Assembly: GCA_951812305.1 (NCBI GenBank)
Contig: CATOSB010000002.1
Location: 1,054,001 to 1,118,000, forward strand
Direction of reading: 5' to 3'
Source of the DNA: an uncultured Paracoccaceae bacterium
GTDB lineage: Bacteria; Pseudomonadota; Alphaproteobacteria; Rhodobacterales; Rhodobacteraceae
DNA: 64,000 nt
Shown here: positions 37,651 through 46,499 of the stretch, piece after piece
Layout: each line of letters opens with the position of its first letter
Numbering within the stretch: position 1 is the stretch's first letter
Translations under genes and position numbers: made by a program
The notes under the pieces: generated by a model
Databases searched by the model: none
The model's input: only the letters and a program-made list of their open reading frames with translations
What the model was told of the DNA's origin: nothing

Positions 37651-37903
37651 AAAATTCAAAGACGACGAAAGCGGTGCAATCACCGTTGACTGGGTCGTCC
37701 TTACAGCGGCGATTCTGGGCGTTCTGTTCGGCGCACTGACCACCTTCAACCAGGGTGCAATGACACATGCTGAGTTGACGGCCGACACATTATCGAGCCT
37801 CGACATTCCGGACTACTGATCGGAAGCGTCGGGCAAACGCGAGAACTAGAGGTAACGAGCACCACCACCCTGACCGGTGGCGGAGAAAACGGAAGGAAAC
37901 AAC

Positions 37904-38761
37904 ATGCGACTGGTATTCGGACTTGTACTGGTTGTTGGCCTGGGGTTGGCGAGCTTCGCCGTCTATATGGCCAAAGACTACATCGGTGCGTATCAGGCAG
38001 AACTTGCCCGGGAGCGCGCGGCGCGGGAACAAATGGTCCCGACCGTCGAAGTTGTGGTCGTAAACCGCCAGCTTCGCTACGGCGAAACCATTTTGCCAGA
38101 GGATGTTCGCACTGTTCGCTGGCCCGAAGACGCCGTTCCCGCCGGAACGTTCGCGTCGCTTGAGGCCGTGATGCCCTTCGGCGAAGGTAAACTGCGCAAA
38201 GCTGTTCGCGCTATTGAACAGGACGAGGCGCTGATGGTCGTCAAGGTCACAGAGCCTGGGCAGGATGCCGGTGTCTCCTCGCGGCTTTCCAAGGGAATGC
38301 GCGCTTTTGCAATTCGCGTTGACGTATCAACCGGCGTCTCGGGCTTCCTTCGCCCCGGCGACCGTGTCGATGTATATTGGAGTGGATCCGCCGCAGACAG
38401 TGGCAACCGCCGTTCCGGCGAAGTCACGCAGCTTATCCAAAGCGGCATCAAGCTGATCGCAATCGACCAGATTGCCGATCAGGACAACTCAAACCCGACA
38501 ATCGCACGCACTGTTACGGTCGAGGCGTCGCCACGTCAGGTTGCAGCACTTGCGCAGGCCCAGACCACCGGTCGCCTGTCATTGTCCCTGCTCGGTGCCG
38601 AAGACGTCGCGTTTGAGGGCGAAGTCAGCATTGACCAGAACGAACTTCTGGGAATTGAGGCCGCCGAACAGATTGTCGAGGCCGAGGCGCCCGAAGTGTG
38701 CACGATCCGTACACGCCGCGGTGCAGAGATCATCGAAACACCGATCCCCTGCACAAACTGA
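37904..38761 (+). CDS. cpaB: Flp pilus assembly protein CpaB/RcpC (285 aa)
   Basis: An N-terminal anchor (MRLVFGLVLVVGLGLASFAVYM) is followed by a SAF domain (VEVVVVNRQLRYGETILPEDVRT) and the RcpC-type beta-clip region with VSTGVSGFLRPGDRVDVYWSG near 145. CpaB sits in the periplasm with the secretin in Tad systems. GGAAGGAAACAAC precedes the ATG at 37904; a GTG nine codons upstream is less likely. A terminator separates it from cpaC. Confidence 0.9.
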   Translation: MRLVFGLVLVVGLGLASFAVYMAKDYIGAYQAELARERAAREQMVPTVEVVVVNRQLRYGETILPEDVRTVRWPEDAVPAGTFASLEAVMPFGEGKLRKAVRAIEQDEALMVVKVTEPGQDAGVSSRLSKGMRAFAIRVDVSTGVSGFLRPGDRVDVYWSGSAADSGNRRSGEVTQLIQSGIKLIAIDQIADQDNSNPTIARTVTVEASPRQVAALAQAQTTGRLSLSLLGAEDVAFEGEVSIDQNELLGIEAAEQIVEAEAPEVCTIRTRRGAEIIETPIPCTN

Positions 38762-38781
38762 TCGGTTCAAATACCTTCCAG

Positions 38782-38816
38782 AAAATGGCCCTGCATTCGC
38801 GGGGCCATTTTCGTTT
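38782..38816 (+). terminator. Terminator-like hairpin between cpaB and cpaC
   Basis: The stem AAAATGGCCC / GGGCCATTTT has a 10-base loop and is followed by TCGTTTC. It suggests that cpaC can be transcribed separately from its own promoter within 38817-39011. Confidence 0.6.
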
Positions 38817-39011
38817 CTGGTGTGCCATTTGGTCTGTTGATCGCTACATCTGGTAGCGAAGCGACGGCATCCGCGCGGATTGTTGCGAGTTATCCACATA
38901 AGAGTCGCGCGCCAAGACCTTGATTCTTACATGAAAAGGCAAACTCAGGCATTGTCCGCTTAAGACCGGTGGAAAAACCGGAACGTAACGTGATCATAGA
39001 GGCAGGGTCAC

Positions 39012-40448
39012 ATGTCATTGTTTAGAAACCTAGCGGCGGGCCTTTTAGGTCTGTCCGTACTGGCGGTCTCCGCCCCCGCGCCACAGGCGCAATCCTTGCA
39101 AATCATGAAGGGTTCGACGTCGCGCGATCTTCGTGTCGCAATGAACCGAGCGGTCGTTGTCGAAAGCGACACGCCCTTCGCGGAATTGTCGATCGCAAAC
39201 CCGTCGATTGCCGACATCTCTACATTGTCGGACAGAACGATCTATGTACTTGGCAAAGCGCCTGGGCGCACGACGCTTACGCTACTTGGTCCGGACGGTC
39301 GCCTGATCACCAATGTCGAGGTGCAGGTCGCTCCCGACGTTGCGGAGTTTAAAGAACGTCTGCAACAGATCCTTCCCGGCGAACGGATCGAGGTGCGCAC
39401 CGCAAATGACGGTATCGTCTTATCCGGTGTTGTATCATCGATGGCCCGTATGGATCGCGCACTTGATCTGGCCAACCGCTATGCACCGGATCGGGTTTCC
39501 AACCTGATGACTGTCGGTGGCACGCAGCAGGTCATGCTGGAAGTTCGCTTCGCAGAAATGGAACGCAGTGTCAGCAAAAGCCTCGGTACTTCACTGGCAG
39601 TTCAGGGTACCGCCTTCGGATCCACTGGGCTCAACGGCGGTAACAATGTCTTTGCAAGTGACGCCAACATAAATGCGGCGCTGGACGGCAACCCCGCAAC
39701 GATTGTCGGCTCAGGCAACGAACGTAACGGCCAGTTCGCGCTGGGCTTCACTGCCGGCGCTGTTGAATTCGCCGTGCTTCTGGAAGCCTTGGAAACCAAG
39801 GGCGTTGTGCGCACACTGGCAGAACCGAACCTGACCGCCCTATCGGGTCAGGAGGCAAGCTTCCTTGCCGGTGGCGAATACCCAATCCCTGTTGCGGCGG
39901 GCGACGGTACGATCACAGTCGAATTCAAGCCATTCGGCATCGAGCTTACCTTTACGCCGCGTGTTGTCGATCAGAACATTATCAACCTGCAACTCAACGC
40001 GGCCGTGTCCGGCATTGACCCAACGGTCAGCTTCTCCACCGCGTCTGGTTTCAACATCAACGGCTTCCGCCGTCGCGAGGTTGGAACGGTTGTTGAAATG
40101 CGTGATGGCGAAAGCTTCGCAATCGCTGGCCTTTTGCAGGACGATTTCGAGGATCTGAACGGTCAGGTGCCCTGGCTTGGCGATATCCCTGTACTTGGCA
40201 CATTGTTCCGCAGCGCCAGCTATTCGCGCAATCAAAGCGAACTAGTGATCATCGTTACCCCGCATTTGGTAACACCTGTGCGCGGCGAAGCTTTGGCACT
40301 GCCAACGGATTTGGTGAAGCCGCCGTCTGAAACGGATCTGTTCCTGTTCGGTAAAACCATCGCCGGAGAGCGGACACCGCGCAAAGGCAGCGCTGGCGAA
40401 GTCGCACAACAGGATTTCACCGGCTCCTACGGCTATGTGATGGAGTGA
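39012..40448 (+). CDS. cpaC: Tad pilus secretin CpaC/RcpA (478 aa)
   Basis: A signal peptide (LLGLSVLAVSAPAPQAQS) is followed by the N-terminal secretin-associated domain (ISTLSDRTIYVLGKAPGRTTL), a BON-like region (VLSGVVSSMARMDRALDLA), and the C-terminal secretin domain with ALSGQEASFLAGGEYPIPV near 275 and VPWLGDIPVLGTLFRSASY near 378, the signature of the outer-membrane ring. It forms the pilus exit pore. An OmpA-like gene follows after five bases. Confidence 0.93.
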   Translation: MSLFRNLAAGLLGLSVLAVSAPAPQAQSLQIMKGSTSRDLRVAMNRAVVVESDTPFAELSIANPSIADISTLSDRTIYVLGKAPGRTTLTLLGPDGRLITNVEVQVAPDVAEFKERLQQILPGERIEVRTANDGIVLSGVVSSMARMDRALDLANRYAPDRVSNLMTVGGTQQVMLEVRFAEMERSVSKSLGTSLAVQGTAFGSTGLNGGNNVFASDANINAALDGNPATIVGSGNERNGQFALGFTAGAVEFAVLLEALETKGVVRTLAEPNLTALSGQEASFLAGGEYPIPVAAGDGTITVEFKPFGIELTFTPRVVDQNIINLQLNAAVSGIDPTVSFSTASGFNINGFRRREVGTVVEMRDGESFAIAGLLQDDFEDLNGQVPWLGDIPVLGTLFRSASYSRNQSELVIIVTPHLVTPVRGEALALPTDLVKPPSETDLFLFGKTIAGERTPRKGSAGEVAQQDFTGSYGYVME

Positions 40449-40453
40449 AACAG

Positions 40454-40862
40454 ATGAACTCGCGAAACATCAAAATTGCCCTGACAACGACCAGCATCCT
40501 GGCGCTGTCGGCGTGCTCTGACACGGCCAACCCCTGGAATGAAGAGGCAGGCGTGTTCCTGTCCCGATCCGGACTTGGCCAGTCGGTGATTCAGAACCGC
40601 CAGTATCACAACGGCGAGCGTAACTTTATCGTCGATCTGAACAACCGCTTCAGCAACGAAGTTCTGACAACCGTCAACTTCGCTTTCAATTCGTCCCGGC
40701 TCGACAGTGACGCGGTTGCGATCCTGAAAGTACAGGCAAACTGGATCCGCCAGTTCCCCGAGGTGCGGTTCAAGGTTTACGGCCACACCGACCTTGTCGG
40801 TTCGGCAAGCTACAACAAGCGCCTTGGAATGCGTCGTGCACGTGCGGCTGTGAATTACCTGG
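40454..40862 (+). pseudogene. OmpA-family protein of the Tad locus, 3'-truncated
   Basis: A lipoprotein-type signal (TTTSILALSACSD, lipobox LSAC) precedes an OmpA-like peptidoglycan-binding domain (VNFAFNSSRLDSDAVAIL, then FKVYGHTDLVGSASYNKRLGMRRARA). The frame runs into the IS3-type element after VNYLV and ends at 40993 in IS sequence. The last part of the domain and anything downstream are missing. In related Tad loci this gene sits between cpaC and cpaE. Confidence 0.88.
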
Positions 40863-40937
40863 TGTCCGTCGTCAGGGTTTTCAGGAGAGCTGATGGTTTT
40901 TGGCTAACCGAGGCTCTGGTCCATCTAGGGTTTCATA

Positions 40938-41918
40938 TTAGGCGGCAGCTTTCTGGTGCTGCAAGCGGCGTTTCTGGATTGTCAGTTTCTTGATCTTCTC
41001 CCTTTCTCTGAGGATGGTTTCCGCCCGGCCGAAGTAGACATCGGCTGGCGTGACGTTGTTCAGGCTCTCGTGGTAACGACGATTGTTGTAGTGTTCGACG
41101 AAGGCTTCGATCTGCCTTTCCAGATCACCGGGCAGATAGTAGTGCTCCAGCAAGACCCGGTTTTTCATCGTCTGATGCCAACGTTCGATCTTGCCCTGGG
41201 TTTGCGGATGGAACGGAGCACCTCGAACGTGATCCATGCCTTTGTCTTCGAGCCAGGCGGCCAGATCACCGGCAACGTAGGATGAACCGTTGTCGCTGAG
41301 CAGGCGTGGTTTGTGCAGGACGGTCGCCTGATCACAGCCTGACGCAGCCAAGGCCAGGTCCAGCGTATCGGTGACATCCCCGGCCTTCATCGTTGAGCAG
41401 AGCTTCCAGGAGATGATGTAGCGGCTGTAATCGTCCAGGATCGTGCTGAGATAGAACCAGCCCCAGCCGATAACTTTCAGATAGGTGAAGTCGGTCTGCC
41501 AGAGCTGGTTGATGGCCGTCGTTTTGTCTTTGAACTCTTCGGCAGCCTTGATCACCACGAAAGCGGGGCTGGCAATCAGGTCTTGCGCCTTCAAAAGCCT
41601 GTACACCGTCGATTCCGACACGAAGTAACGCTTGGTGTCCGTGAACTTCACCGCCAACTCTCGTGGCGTCAGGTCCTCATTCTCCAGCGCAAAGTCGATG
41701 ATTTGATCCCGTTTGTCGTCGGGAACGCGGTTCCACACCGATTTTGGGTTGGGCGATCTGTCCTGCAGAGCCTCGACACCACCTTCCTGGAAAAGGTCGT
41801 ACCAGCGGTAGAAGGTCGAGCTGGGGATGCCCAGCATCGCCAACGTCTGCTTGGCCGGCAGATGCGATGCCTCAACCGTGCGAATGATCTCCAGTTTTTC
41901 AGAGGCTGGGTATCTCAT
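40938..41918 (-). CDS. IS3-type transposase OrfB, integrase core (326 aa)
   Basis: An N-terminal helix-turn-helix (SHLPAKQTLAMLGIPSSTFYRWY) precedes an rve integrase core: WQTDFTYLK (D), LLSDNGSSYVA (D) and QGKIERWHQTMKNR (E). Its start overlaps the OrfA stop (ATGA), so expression is probably by translational coupling. Confidence 0.93.
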   Translation of the reverse strand: MRYPASEKLEIIRTVEASHLPAKQTLAMLGIPSSTFYRWYDLFQEGGVEALQDRSPNPKSVWNRVPDDKRDQIIDFALENEDLTPRELAVKFTDTKRYFVSESTVYRLLKAQDLIASPAFVVIKAAEEFKDKTTAINQLWQTDFTYLKVIGWGWFYLSTILDDYSRYIISWKLCSTMKAGDVTDTLDLALAASGCDQATVLHKPRLLSDNGSSYVAGDLAAWLEDKGMDHVRGAPFHPQTQGKIERWHQTMKNRVLLEHYYLPGDLERQIEAFVEHYNNRRYHESLNNVTPADVYFGRAETILREREKIKKLTIQKRRLQHQKAAA

Positions 41919-42295
41919 TCCTCGTCCTCCCCATCCGCGATCATGCTTTTTTTGAGCAGACGGTTCTCCAGGGTGAGTTCAGCCACGACCTCTTTGAGTG
42001 CGGCAGACTCAGACCGCAAATCCTTCACCTCGGGTGATGTGGCTTGACGGGCCGTGTCTCCCGCTAAACGACGTTTCCCAGCTTCAAGGAACTCCTTCGA
42101 CCAGCTGTAATACAGGCTCTCGGAAATACCCTCCTGGCGGCACAGCGAGGCGATGCTTTCCTCACCGCGCAGCCCGGCCAGAACGACACGAATCTTCTCC
42201 TCGGCAGAGTAATGCTTGCGGGTTTTGCGGCGAATGCCTTTCACCACCTTGTCAGCGGCGGCTTTCGACTGTCCGGATTTCTGTCTCATCTTCAC
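41915..42295 (-). CDS. IS3-type OrfA, DNA-binding protein (126 aa)
   Basis: The IS3 OrfA helix-turn-helix is visible (RKHYSAEEKIRVVLAGLRGE, then IASLCRQEGISESLYYSW), followed by a leucine-zipper-like tail (LRSESAALKEVVAELTLEN). It binds the element ends in this family. Confidence 0.9.
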   Translation of the reverse strand: MKMRQKSGQSKAAADKVVKGIRRKTRKHYSAEEKIRVVLAGLRGEESIASLCRQEGISESLYYSWSKEFLEAGKRRLAGDTARQATSPEVKDLRSESAALKEVVAELTLENRLLKKSMIADGEDEE

Positions 42296-42374
42296 TCCAT
42301 ATCAGTTCCGATGAACCAGAAATCCTCCGTTGCTCAAATCACCAATTCTCTCCAACGAGTGCTGACGTCAGACA

Positions 42375-43073
42375 CCGGCACAGCTGATCATGGTGATGGC
42401 GCTTCTGTCGATGTTTGCCTTTGTTGGCACCACCATCGGCACCGGCGCCAGCCTGCAAATCCGCATCGGTATTTCCATCGCGATGGGCGTTGGTGCCGTG
42501 TTCATCTGGGTCAACAACAAGGCCAAGAAGCGCATGTCGCTGATGGAAGAGCAACTGCCCGATGCGGTTGAACTCATGGTCCGCTCCTTGCGCGTCGGCC
42601 ACCCTTTCGCGTCGGCCCTGAACATTGTCGCCAAAGAAATCCCCGACCCTCTGGGCACCGAAATGGGCATGATCGCGGATGAATCCGCTTATGGCCGCGA
42701 TGTTGGCGAGGCACTGAAAGCAATGGCCGAGCGGCTGGATATGCAGGATATGCGCTTCCTCGCGGTTGCCGTCACGATCCAGCAGCAATCCGGTGGTAAC
42801 CTCGCCGAAATCCTGCACGGTCTGGCCCAGGTCATCCGCTCACGCTTCAAACTGTTCCGCCGTGTCACGGCGATCACGGCAGAGGCAAAATGGTCTGGCA
42901 AATTCCTGTCCGGCTTCCCGCTTCTGGCTCTGGTCGGCATCAACGTTGCACAACCGAATTACTATGACGACGTCATGGGCACGGCTGTGTTTGTCCCCGC
43001 CTGCCTTGTGGTCGCCGGCTTCCTCATTACGAACCTTTTCGTCATGAAGATGCTCGTGAACATCAAGGTGTAA
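42375..43073 (+). pseudogene. tadB: Tad secretion protein TadB, 5'-truncated
   Basis: The frame enters from the IS3 end as TPAQLIMVMALLSM and continues with the T2SSF domain: QLPDAVELMVRSLRVGHPF near the start, LAVAVTIQQQSGGNLAEIL in the middle, and an end MKMLVNIKV typical of TadB. Compared with the usual TadB of about 320 aa, roughly the first 90 residues are missing, including the first membrane segment. The internal ATG at 42390 could start a 227-aa fragment. tadC follows 12 bp later. Confidence 0.88.
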
Positions 43074-43085
43074 GGGAGGTCTGTA

Positions 43086-44072
43086 ATGTTTGACTCAATC
43101 ACCACCTTCCTGACCGATCAGTTCGGCCCATTCGGCCCACTGCTTGCGGTCGGCATTCTGGGGATGTTCCTTATCCTCGGCACATTGCCGGTCCTGTTGA
43201 ACAAGAAAGAAGATCCGCTTGATAAGCTGAAAAAGTTCCGCAATGCGTCGATCTCGAACAAATCGCCGGATGAGCGCCTGCGCCATGATACGGGCGGCGA
43301 TAAGCTGGAAAAATACTCCGATTTCCTCGAACCGAAGGATGAAGAGGAATATTCGGCCATCAAGCTGAAGCTTCTTCAGGCTGGTTACAGCACCAAGAAT
43401 GCCGTTCGCACCTATCACTTCGCGCAGTTTGCGTTGGGTGGTATCGGCCTTGTGCGTGGCGTGGCCTATGCAATCCTGTTGCAAACCACCAATGATGACG
43501 TCAGCACGCAAAAGGTCGTGATGTCGATCCTGTTCCCCGGTCTCGCTGGTTATATGCTGCCGAAATACTGGGTGAACCGTCGTCTTCAGGCGCGTCAGGA
43601 AGAGATCGTCAACGGCTTTCCCGACAGCCTTGATATGCTGCTTGTCTGCGTCGAGGCAGGCCAGTCACTTGACCAATCAATTCTTCGCGTCGCCGAAGAG
43701 ATCCGTGCCGGCTATCCCGCGCTGGCCGACGAACTCGATATCGTCAGCCAGGAAATGAAAGCCGATAAAGACCGTGCAGCGGTTCTCGATGACTTCGCTG
43801 AACGCGCGGGCGTACAGGATGTCAGTAGCTTCGTCACCGTGCTGAAACAGTCCGCTGCCTTCGGTACATCCATCGCTGACGCGCTTCGCGTCTATGCTGG
43901 CGAAATGCGTGACAAACGGGTGATGCGGGCCGAGGAAAAGGCCAATACGCTGCCGACCAAAATGACTCTTGCGACGATGTTGCTTACGGTTCCGCCGCTT
44001 CTGGTGATCCTTGTCGGCCCATCGGTTTACAACATATATCTGACGCTGAACGGCCAGGGCGCGGGTTTCTGA
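43086..44072 (+). CDS. tadC: Tad secretion protein TadC (328 aa)
   Basis: This is an inner-membrane platform protein of the T2SSF family with N-terminal (FGPLLAVGILGMFLILGTL) and C-terminal helices. The motif GFPDSLDMLLVCVEAGQSLDQS near residue 179 and FVTVLKQSAAFGTSIADALRVY near 257 are diagnostic. The gene is intact, with AAGGGAGGT-like sequence before the ATG. No tadD follows; the next gene is convergent rarA. Confidence 0.92.
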   Translation: MFDSITTFLTDQFGPFGPLLAVGILGMFLILGTLPVLLNKKEDPLDKLKKFRNASISNKSPDERLRHDTGGDKLEKYSDFLEPKDEEEYSAIKLKLLQAGYSTKNAVRTYHFAQFALGGIGLVRGVAYAILLQTTNDDVSTQKVVMSILFPGLAGYMLPKYWVNRRLQARQEEIVNGFPDSLDMLLVCVEAGQSLDQSILRVAEEIRAGYPALADELDIVSQEMKADKDRAAVLDDFAERAGVQDVSSFVTVLKQSAAFGTSIADALRVYAGEMRDKRVMRAEEKANTLPTKMTLATMLLTVPPLLVILVGPSVYNIYLTLNGQGAGF

Positions 44073-44126
44073 TTACCCAGGTCTCAGACAAAGTTCAGGT
44101 AAAAAACCAACAGGCGATGCGCCCGG

Positions 44127-45437
44127 TCAATCTTCCGAGCGCTTCGCTCTTAGCTTGACGAAAAAGTCCAACCGCTTTTTCAATTCGCGTTCGAACCCGC
44201 GCTCAACGGGCTGGTAGTAAATCCCGCGCTTCATCCCTTCGGGAAAGTAGTTCTGGCCGGAAAACCCGTCCTCCGCCTCATGGTCATAGGCGTATCCTTC
44301 GCCGTATCCCTGATCCTTCATCAAAGATGTCGGCGCGTTCAGAATATGTTTCGGCGGCGGCTGACTGCCGGTTTTGCGCGCCGCTGCGGAAGCGTTCTTG
44401 TAGGCCGCATAACCAGCGTTCGATTTCGGTGCCAATGCCAGATAGATCACCGCCTGCGCCAGCGCCAACTCCCCTTCCGGAGAGCCCAACCGTTCATAGG
44501 TCTGCCAGCCGTCAAGACAAACAGACTGCGCCTGCGGGTCCGCCAATCCAATGTCCTCCACCGCCATCCGGGTAATGCGCCGCGCCAGAAACCGCGGGTC
44601 CTCGCCCCCTTCCAGCATCCGCGTAAACCAGTAAAGCGATGCATCCGGATCGCTGCCTCGTACTGATTTGTGCAAGGCGGAAATCAGGTTGTAATGGGCG
44701 TCGCCCGACTTGTCGTATTGCGCCGCGCGCTTCTGCAGACGTGCGGTTAATCCGTCGCGATCCAGCTTTCCCTTAATCTGCCATGCGGCGATCTGCTCGA
44801 TCAGGTTCAATAACGCTCGACCATCACCATCGGCCATTTCCAGCAACGCCTCACGTGCTTCCCCGGTCAGGGCCAGCGCCTTGCCCAACTCCCGCTCCGC
44901 CCGTTGCGCCAGAAGCTCCAGATCCGCCAGCGACAACCGCTCCAGTACCAAAACCTGCGCGCGGCTTAACAGCGCGGCATTCAGCTCAAACGATGGGTTC
45001 TCGGTTGTGGCCCCAACGAGAAGGATTGTGCCATCTTCCATATGCGGCAGGAATCCATCCTGCTGTGCCTTGTTGAAGCGGTGGATTTCGTCGACGAACA
45101 GCAGCGTTCCCTGCCCGTTCGCGCGCCGTATCTTCGCGGATTCAAACACTTTTTTCAAATCCGCCACACCAGAAAAGATCGCACTGATCTGAACGAAATG
45201 CATGTCCACTTCATCCGCCAAAAGCCGCGCGATCGTGGTCTTACCCACCCCTGGCGGCCCCCAGAAGATGACCGACGACAACGCGCCGGAAGCCAGCATC
45301 ACGCCCAACGGCGCCTCCGGTCCCAACACCTGATCCTGACCGACAACGTCGCCCAACTTCGCCGGCCGTAACCTATCGGCCAGCGGGCGCGGTGCATCAG
45401 AGGGCGTGTCCGGCAGGGCGTCAAACAGGTCGGCCAT
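44127..45437 (-). CDS. rarA: Replication-associated recombination protein A, AAA+ ATPase (436 aa)
   Basis: RarA/MgsA acts at stalled replication forks. The Walker A is WGPPGVGKTTIARLLADE near residue 57, the Walker B LLFVDEIHRFNKAQQD near 102, and sensor 1 GATTENPSFELN near 130, all with the RarA-specific context. The C-terminal tetramerisation domain includes YWFTRMLEGGEDPRFLARR. The ATG at 45437 overlaps the upstream stop (TAATG). Confidence 0.94.
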   Translation of the reverse strand: MADLFDALPDTPSDAPRPLADRLRPAKLGDVVGQDQVLGPEAPLGVMLASGALSSVIFWGPPGVGKTTIARLLADEVDMHFVQISAIFSGVADLKKVFESAKIRRANGQGTLLFVDEIHRFNKAQQDGFLPHMEDGTILLVGATTENPSFELNAALLSRAQVLVLERLSLADLELLAQRAERELGKALALTGEAREALLEMADGDGRALLNLIEQIAAWQIKGKLDRDGLTARLQKRAAQYDKSGDAHYNLISALHKSVRGSDPDASLYWFTRMLEGGEDPRFLARRITRMAVEDIGLADPQAQSVCLDGWQTYERLGSPEGELALAQAVIYLALAPKSNAGYAAYKNASAAARKTGSQPPPKHILNAPTSLMKDQGYGEGYAYDHEAEDGFSGQNYFPEGMKRGIYYQPVERGFERELKKRLDFFVKLRAKRSED

Positions 45438-45838
45438 TACCCGGACTTCCGTTTCAGAAATTTCAGCCCCGACCAGTCGGCATCCACCGCGCAAACTTTT
45501 ACATCAACCCACCCGATTGGCAGAATTGCAGAACGCAGATCGTCTTCGGTGATACCGGCGTGTAAATCCGAGGATTTCTTGGCCCAACTTACCCAAAGCA
45601 TTCCGCCTTGCCGTAGCTGACCAATTGCCGTTTGCGCCACGCTGGTGATGTCGCAAGGACCATGCAGAAACACGTGTGCTGCGTCCGCGTCATCGGTCGC
45701 GTCAAACTGCACATCCTGCGCCCCGATAAGTAATTCGTCATAGTGCGCAGGCGGCTCGCGCAATAGCACAGCAAAGCCCGGCTTGAACCCAAGCTTTTTC
45801 CAAAGTGGTGTGCCTGAATACCCGGCGGGTTGTCTCAT
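45437..45838 (-). CDS. DUF3052-family protein (133 aa)
   Basis: The start PAGYSGTPLWKKLGFKPG is the family signature. The middle has a Rossmann-like alternation with LRQGGMLWVSWAKKSSDL, and the end is DADWSGLKFLKRKSG. No catalytic residues are known for the family. It is translationally coupled to rarA. Confidence 0.8.
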   Translation of the reverse strand: MRQPAGYSGTPLWKKLGFKPGFAVLLREPPAHYDELLIGAQDVQFDATDDADAAHVFLHGPCDITSVAQTAIGQLRQGGMLWVSWAKKSSDLHAGITEDDLRSAILPIGWVDVKVCAVDADWSGLKFLKRKSG

Positions 45839-45869
45839 GACCCAACACTACCGCAATGGACCAAAAGCG

Positions 45870-45896
45870 AAAGGCCGCCCGAAAAGAGCGGCCTTT
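45870..45896 (-). terminator. Terminator of the rplQ-ended operon
   Basis: The stem AAAGGCCGC / GCGGCCTTT has a nine-base loop and is followed on the minus strand by CGCTTTTGG. It lies 23 bp after the rplQ stop. Confidence 0.75.
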
Positions 45897-45918
45897 GCAA
45901 ATTCCGAGATCAAAGCGC

Positions 45919-46335
45919 TTATTCGGCGGCTTCTTCCGCCGCCACGCGTGCTTTATCGGCTGCTCCCTTGGCATCGACATCGCGGTCCACCAATTCGATG
46001 ATCGCCATCGGCGCCATATCACCAAACCGGAAACCAGCCTTTAGGACGCGGGTGTAACCGCCGTTGCGCTCTTTGTAACGCGGTCCAAGCACCTCGAATA
46101 ATTTCGCGACGTAAGCGTCCTGTTTCAACTGCGACGCCGCTTGACGGCGGGCGTGCAAATCACCGCGTTTGCCAAGTGTGATCAGCTTGTCCATGACGCG
46201 CTTCAGCTCTTTCGCCTTGGGCAGCGTTGTCTTGATCTGTTCATGTTCAATCAATGAACCCGCCATGTTGGCCCACAGGGCCTTGCGGTGTTCGTGTGTC
46301 CGGTTCAGGCGGCGGTATCCGCGAGCGTGACGCAT
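45919..46335 (-). CDS. rplQ: 50S ribosomal protein L17 (138 aa)
   Basis: Family signature [20 protein letters not shown] at the start, with [23 protein letters not shown] near 30 and the [26 protein letters not shown] block near 92. The C-terminal tail is the acidic/alanine extension seen in alphaproteobacteria. It is the last gene of the leftward cluster, separated from rpoA by a 164-bp spacer with two hairpins. Confidence 0.96.
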   Translation of the reverse strand: MRHARGYRRLNRTHEHRKALWANMAGSLIEHEQIKTTLPKAKELKRVMDKLITLGKRGDLHARRQAASQLKQDAYVAKLFEVLGPRYKERNGGYTRVLKAGFRFGDMAPMAIIELVDRDVDAKGAADKARVAAEEAAE

Positions 46336-46441
46336 GTTTCTTACTCCATTCGGTGCCCTCTACGGGCGTTTTTGCTTTGTCTGGCCGGGGATGCGTGTCT
46401 CCCGACTCTCCTTGGGGCGTTGTGCCCGGGTTTGAGCGGAC

Positions 46442-46488
46442 CCGAATTCTTCAAAAGAATTCGGACCGAACTTTTTTGAAAAGTTCGG
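46442..46488. other. Double perfect hairpin in the rpoA-rplQ spacer
   Basis: Two perfect 10-bp palindromic stems stand side by side, one base apart: CCGAATTCTT / AAGAATTCGG with loop CAA (46442-46464), and CCGAACTTTT / AAAAGTTCGG with loop TTG (46466-46488). They lie 11 bp after the rpoA stop. They could be an attenuator or processing site tuning rplQ, or a genomic repeat. No long T tract follows, so simple termination is less likely. Confidence 0.6.
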
Positions 46489-46499
46489 CCCCGCCTAGA

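Larger units (their letters stand above)
36025..37819 (+). pseudogene. Third Flp-type pilin gene, split by IS66
   Basis: Removing IS66 copy 3 joins MAWIMKKF to KDDESGAITVDWVVLTAAI, giving a 61-aa prepilin ending LSSLDIPDY. It shares the DESG/AITVDW cleavage region with the two intact pilins but has a different tail. AAGGGAG lies before the ATG at 36025; an in-frame ATG at 36037 is an alternative. The 8-bp duplication AAAATTCA shows the break is a simple insertion. The second half has lost its start. Confidence 0.85.
40863..42374 (-). mobile_element. IS3-type insertion sequence (1512 bp)
   Basis: The ends match as imperfect inverted repeats, TGTCCGTCGTCAG at the left and TGTCTGACGTCAG as complement of the right end. 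The flanks (ACCTGG on the left, CCGGCA on the right) show no target duplication and belong to two different genes, so the element marks a deletion or rearrangement junction. Confidence 0.88.
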
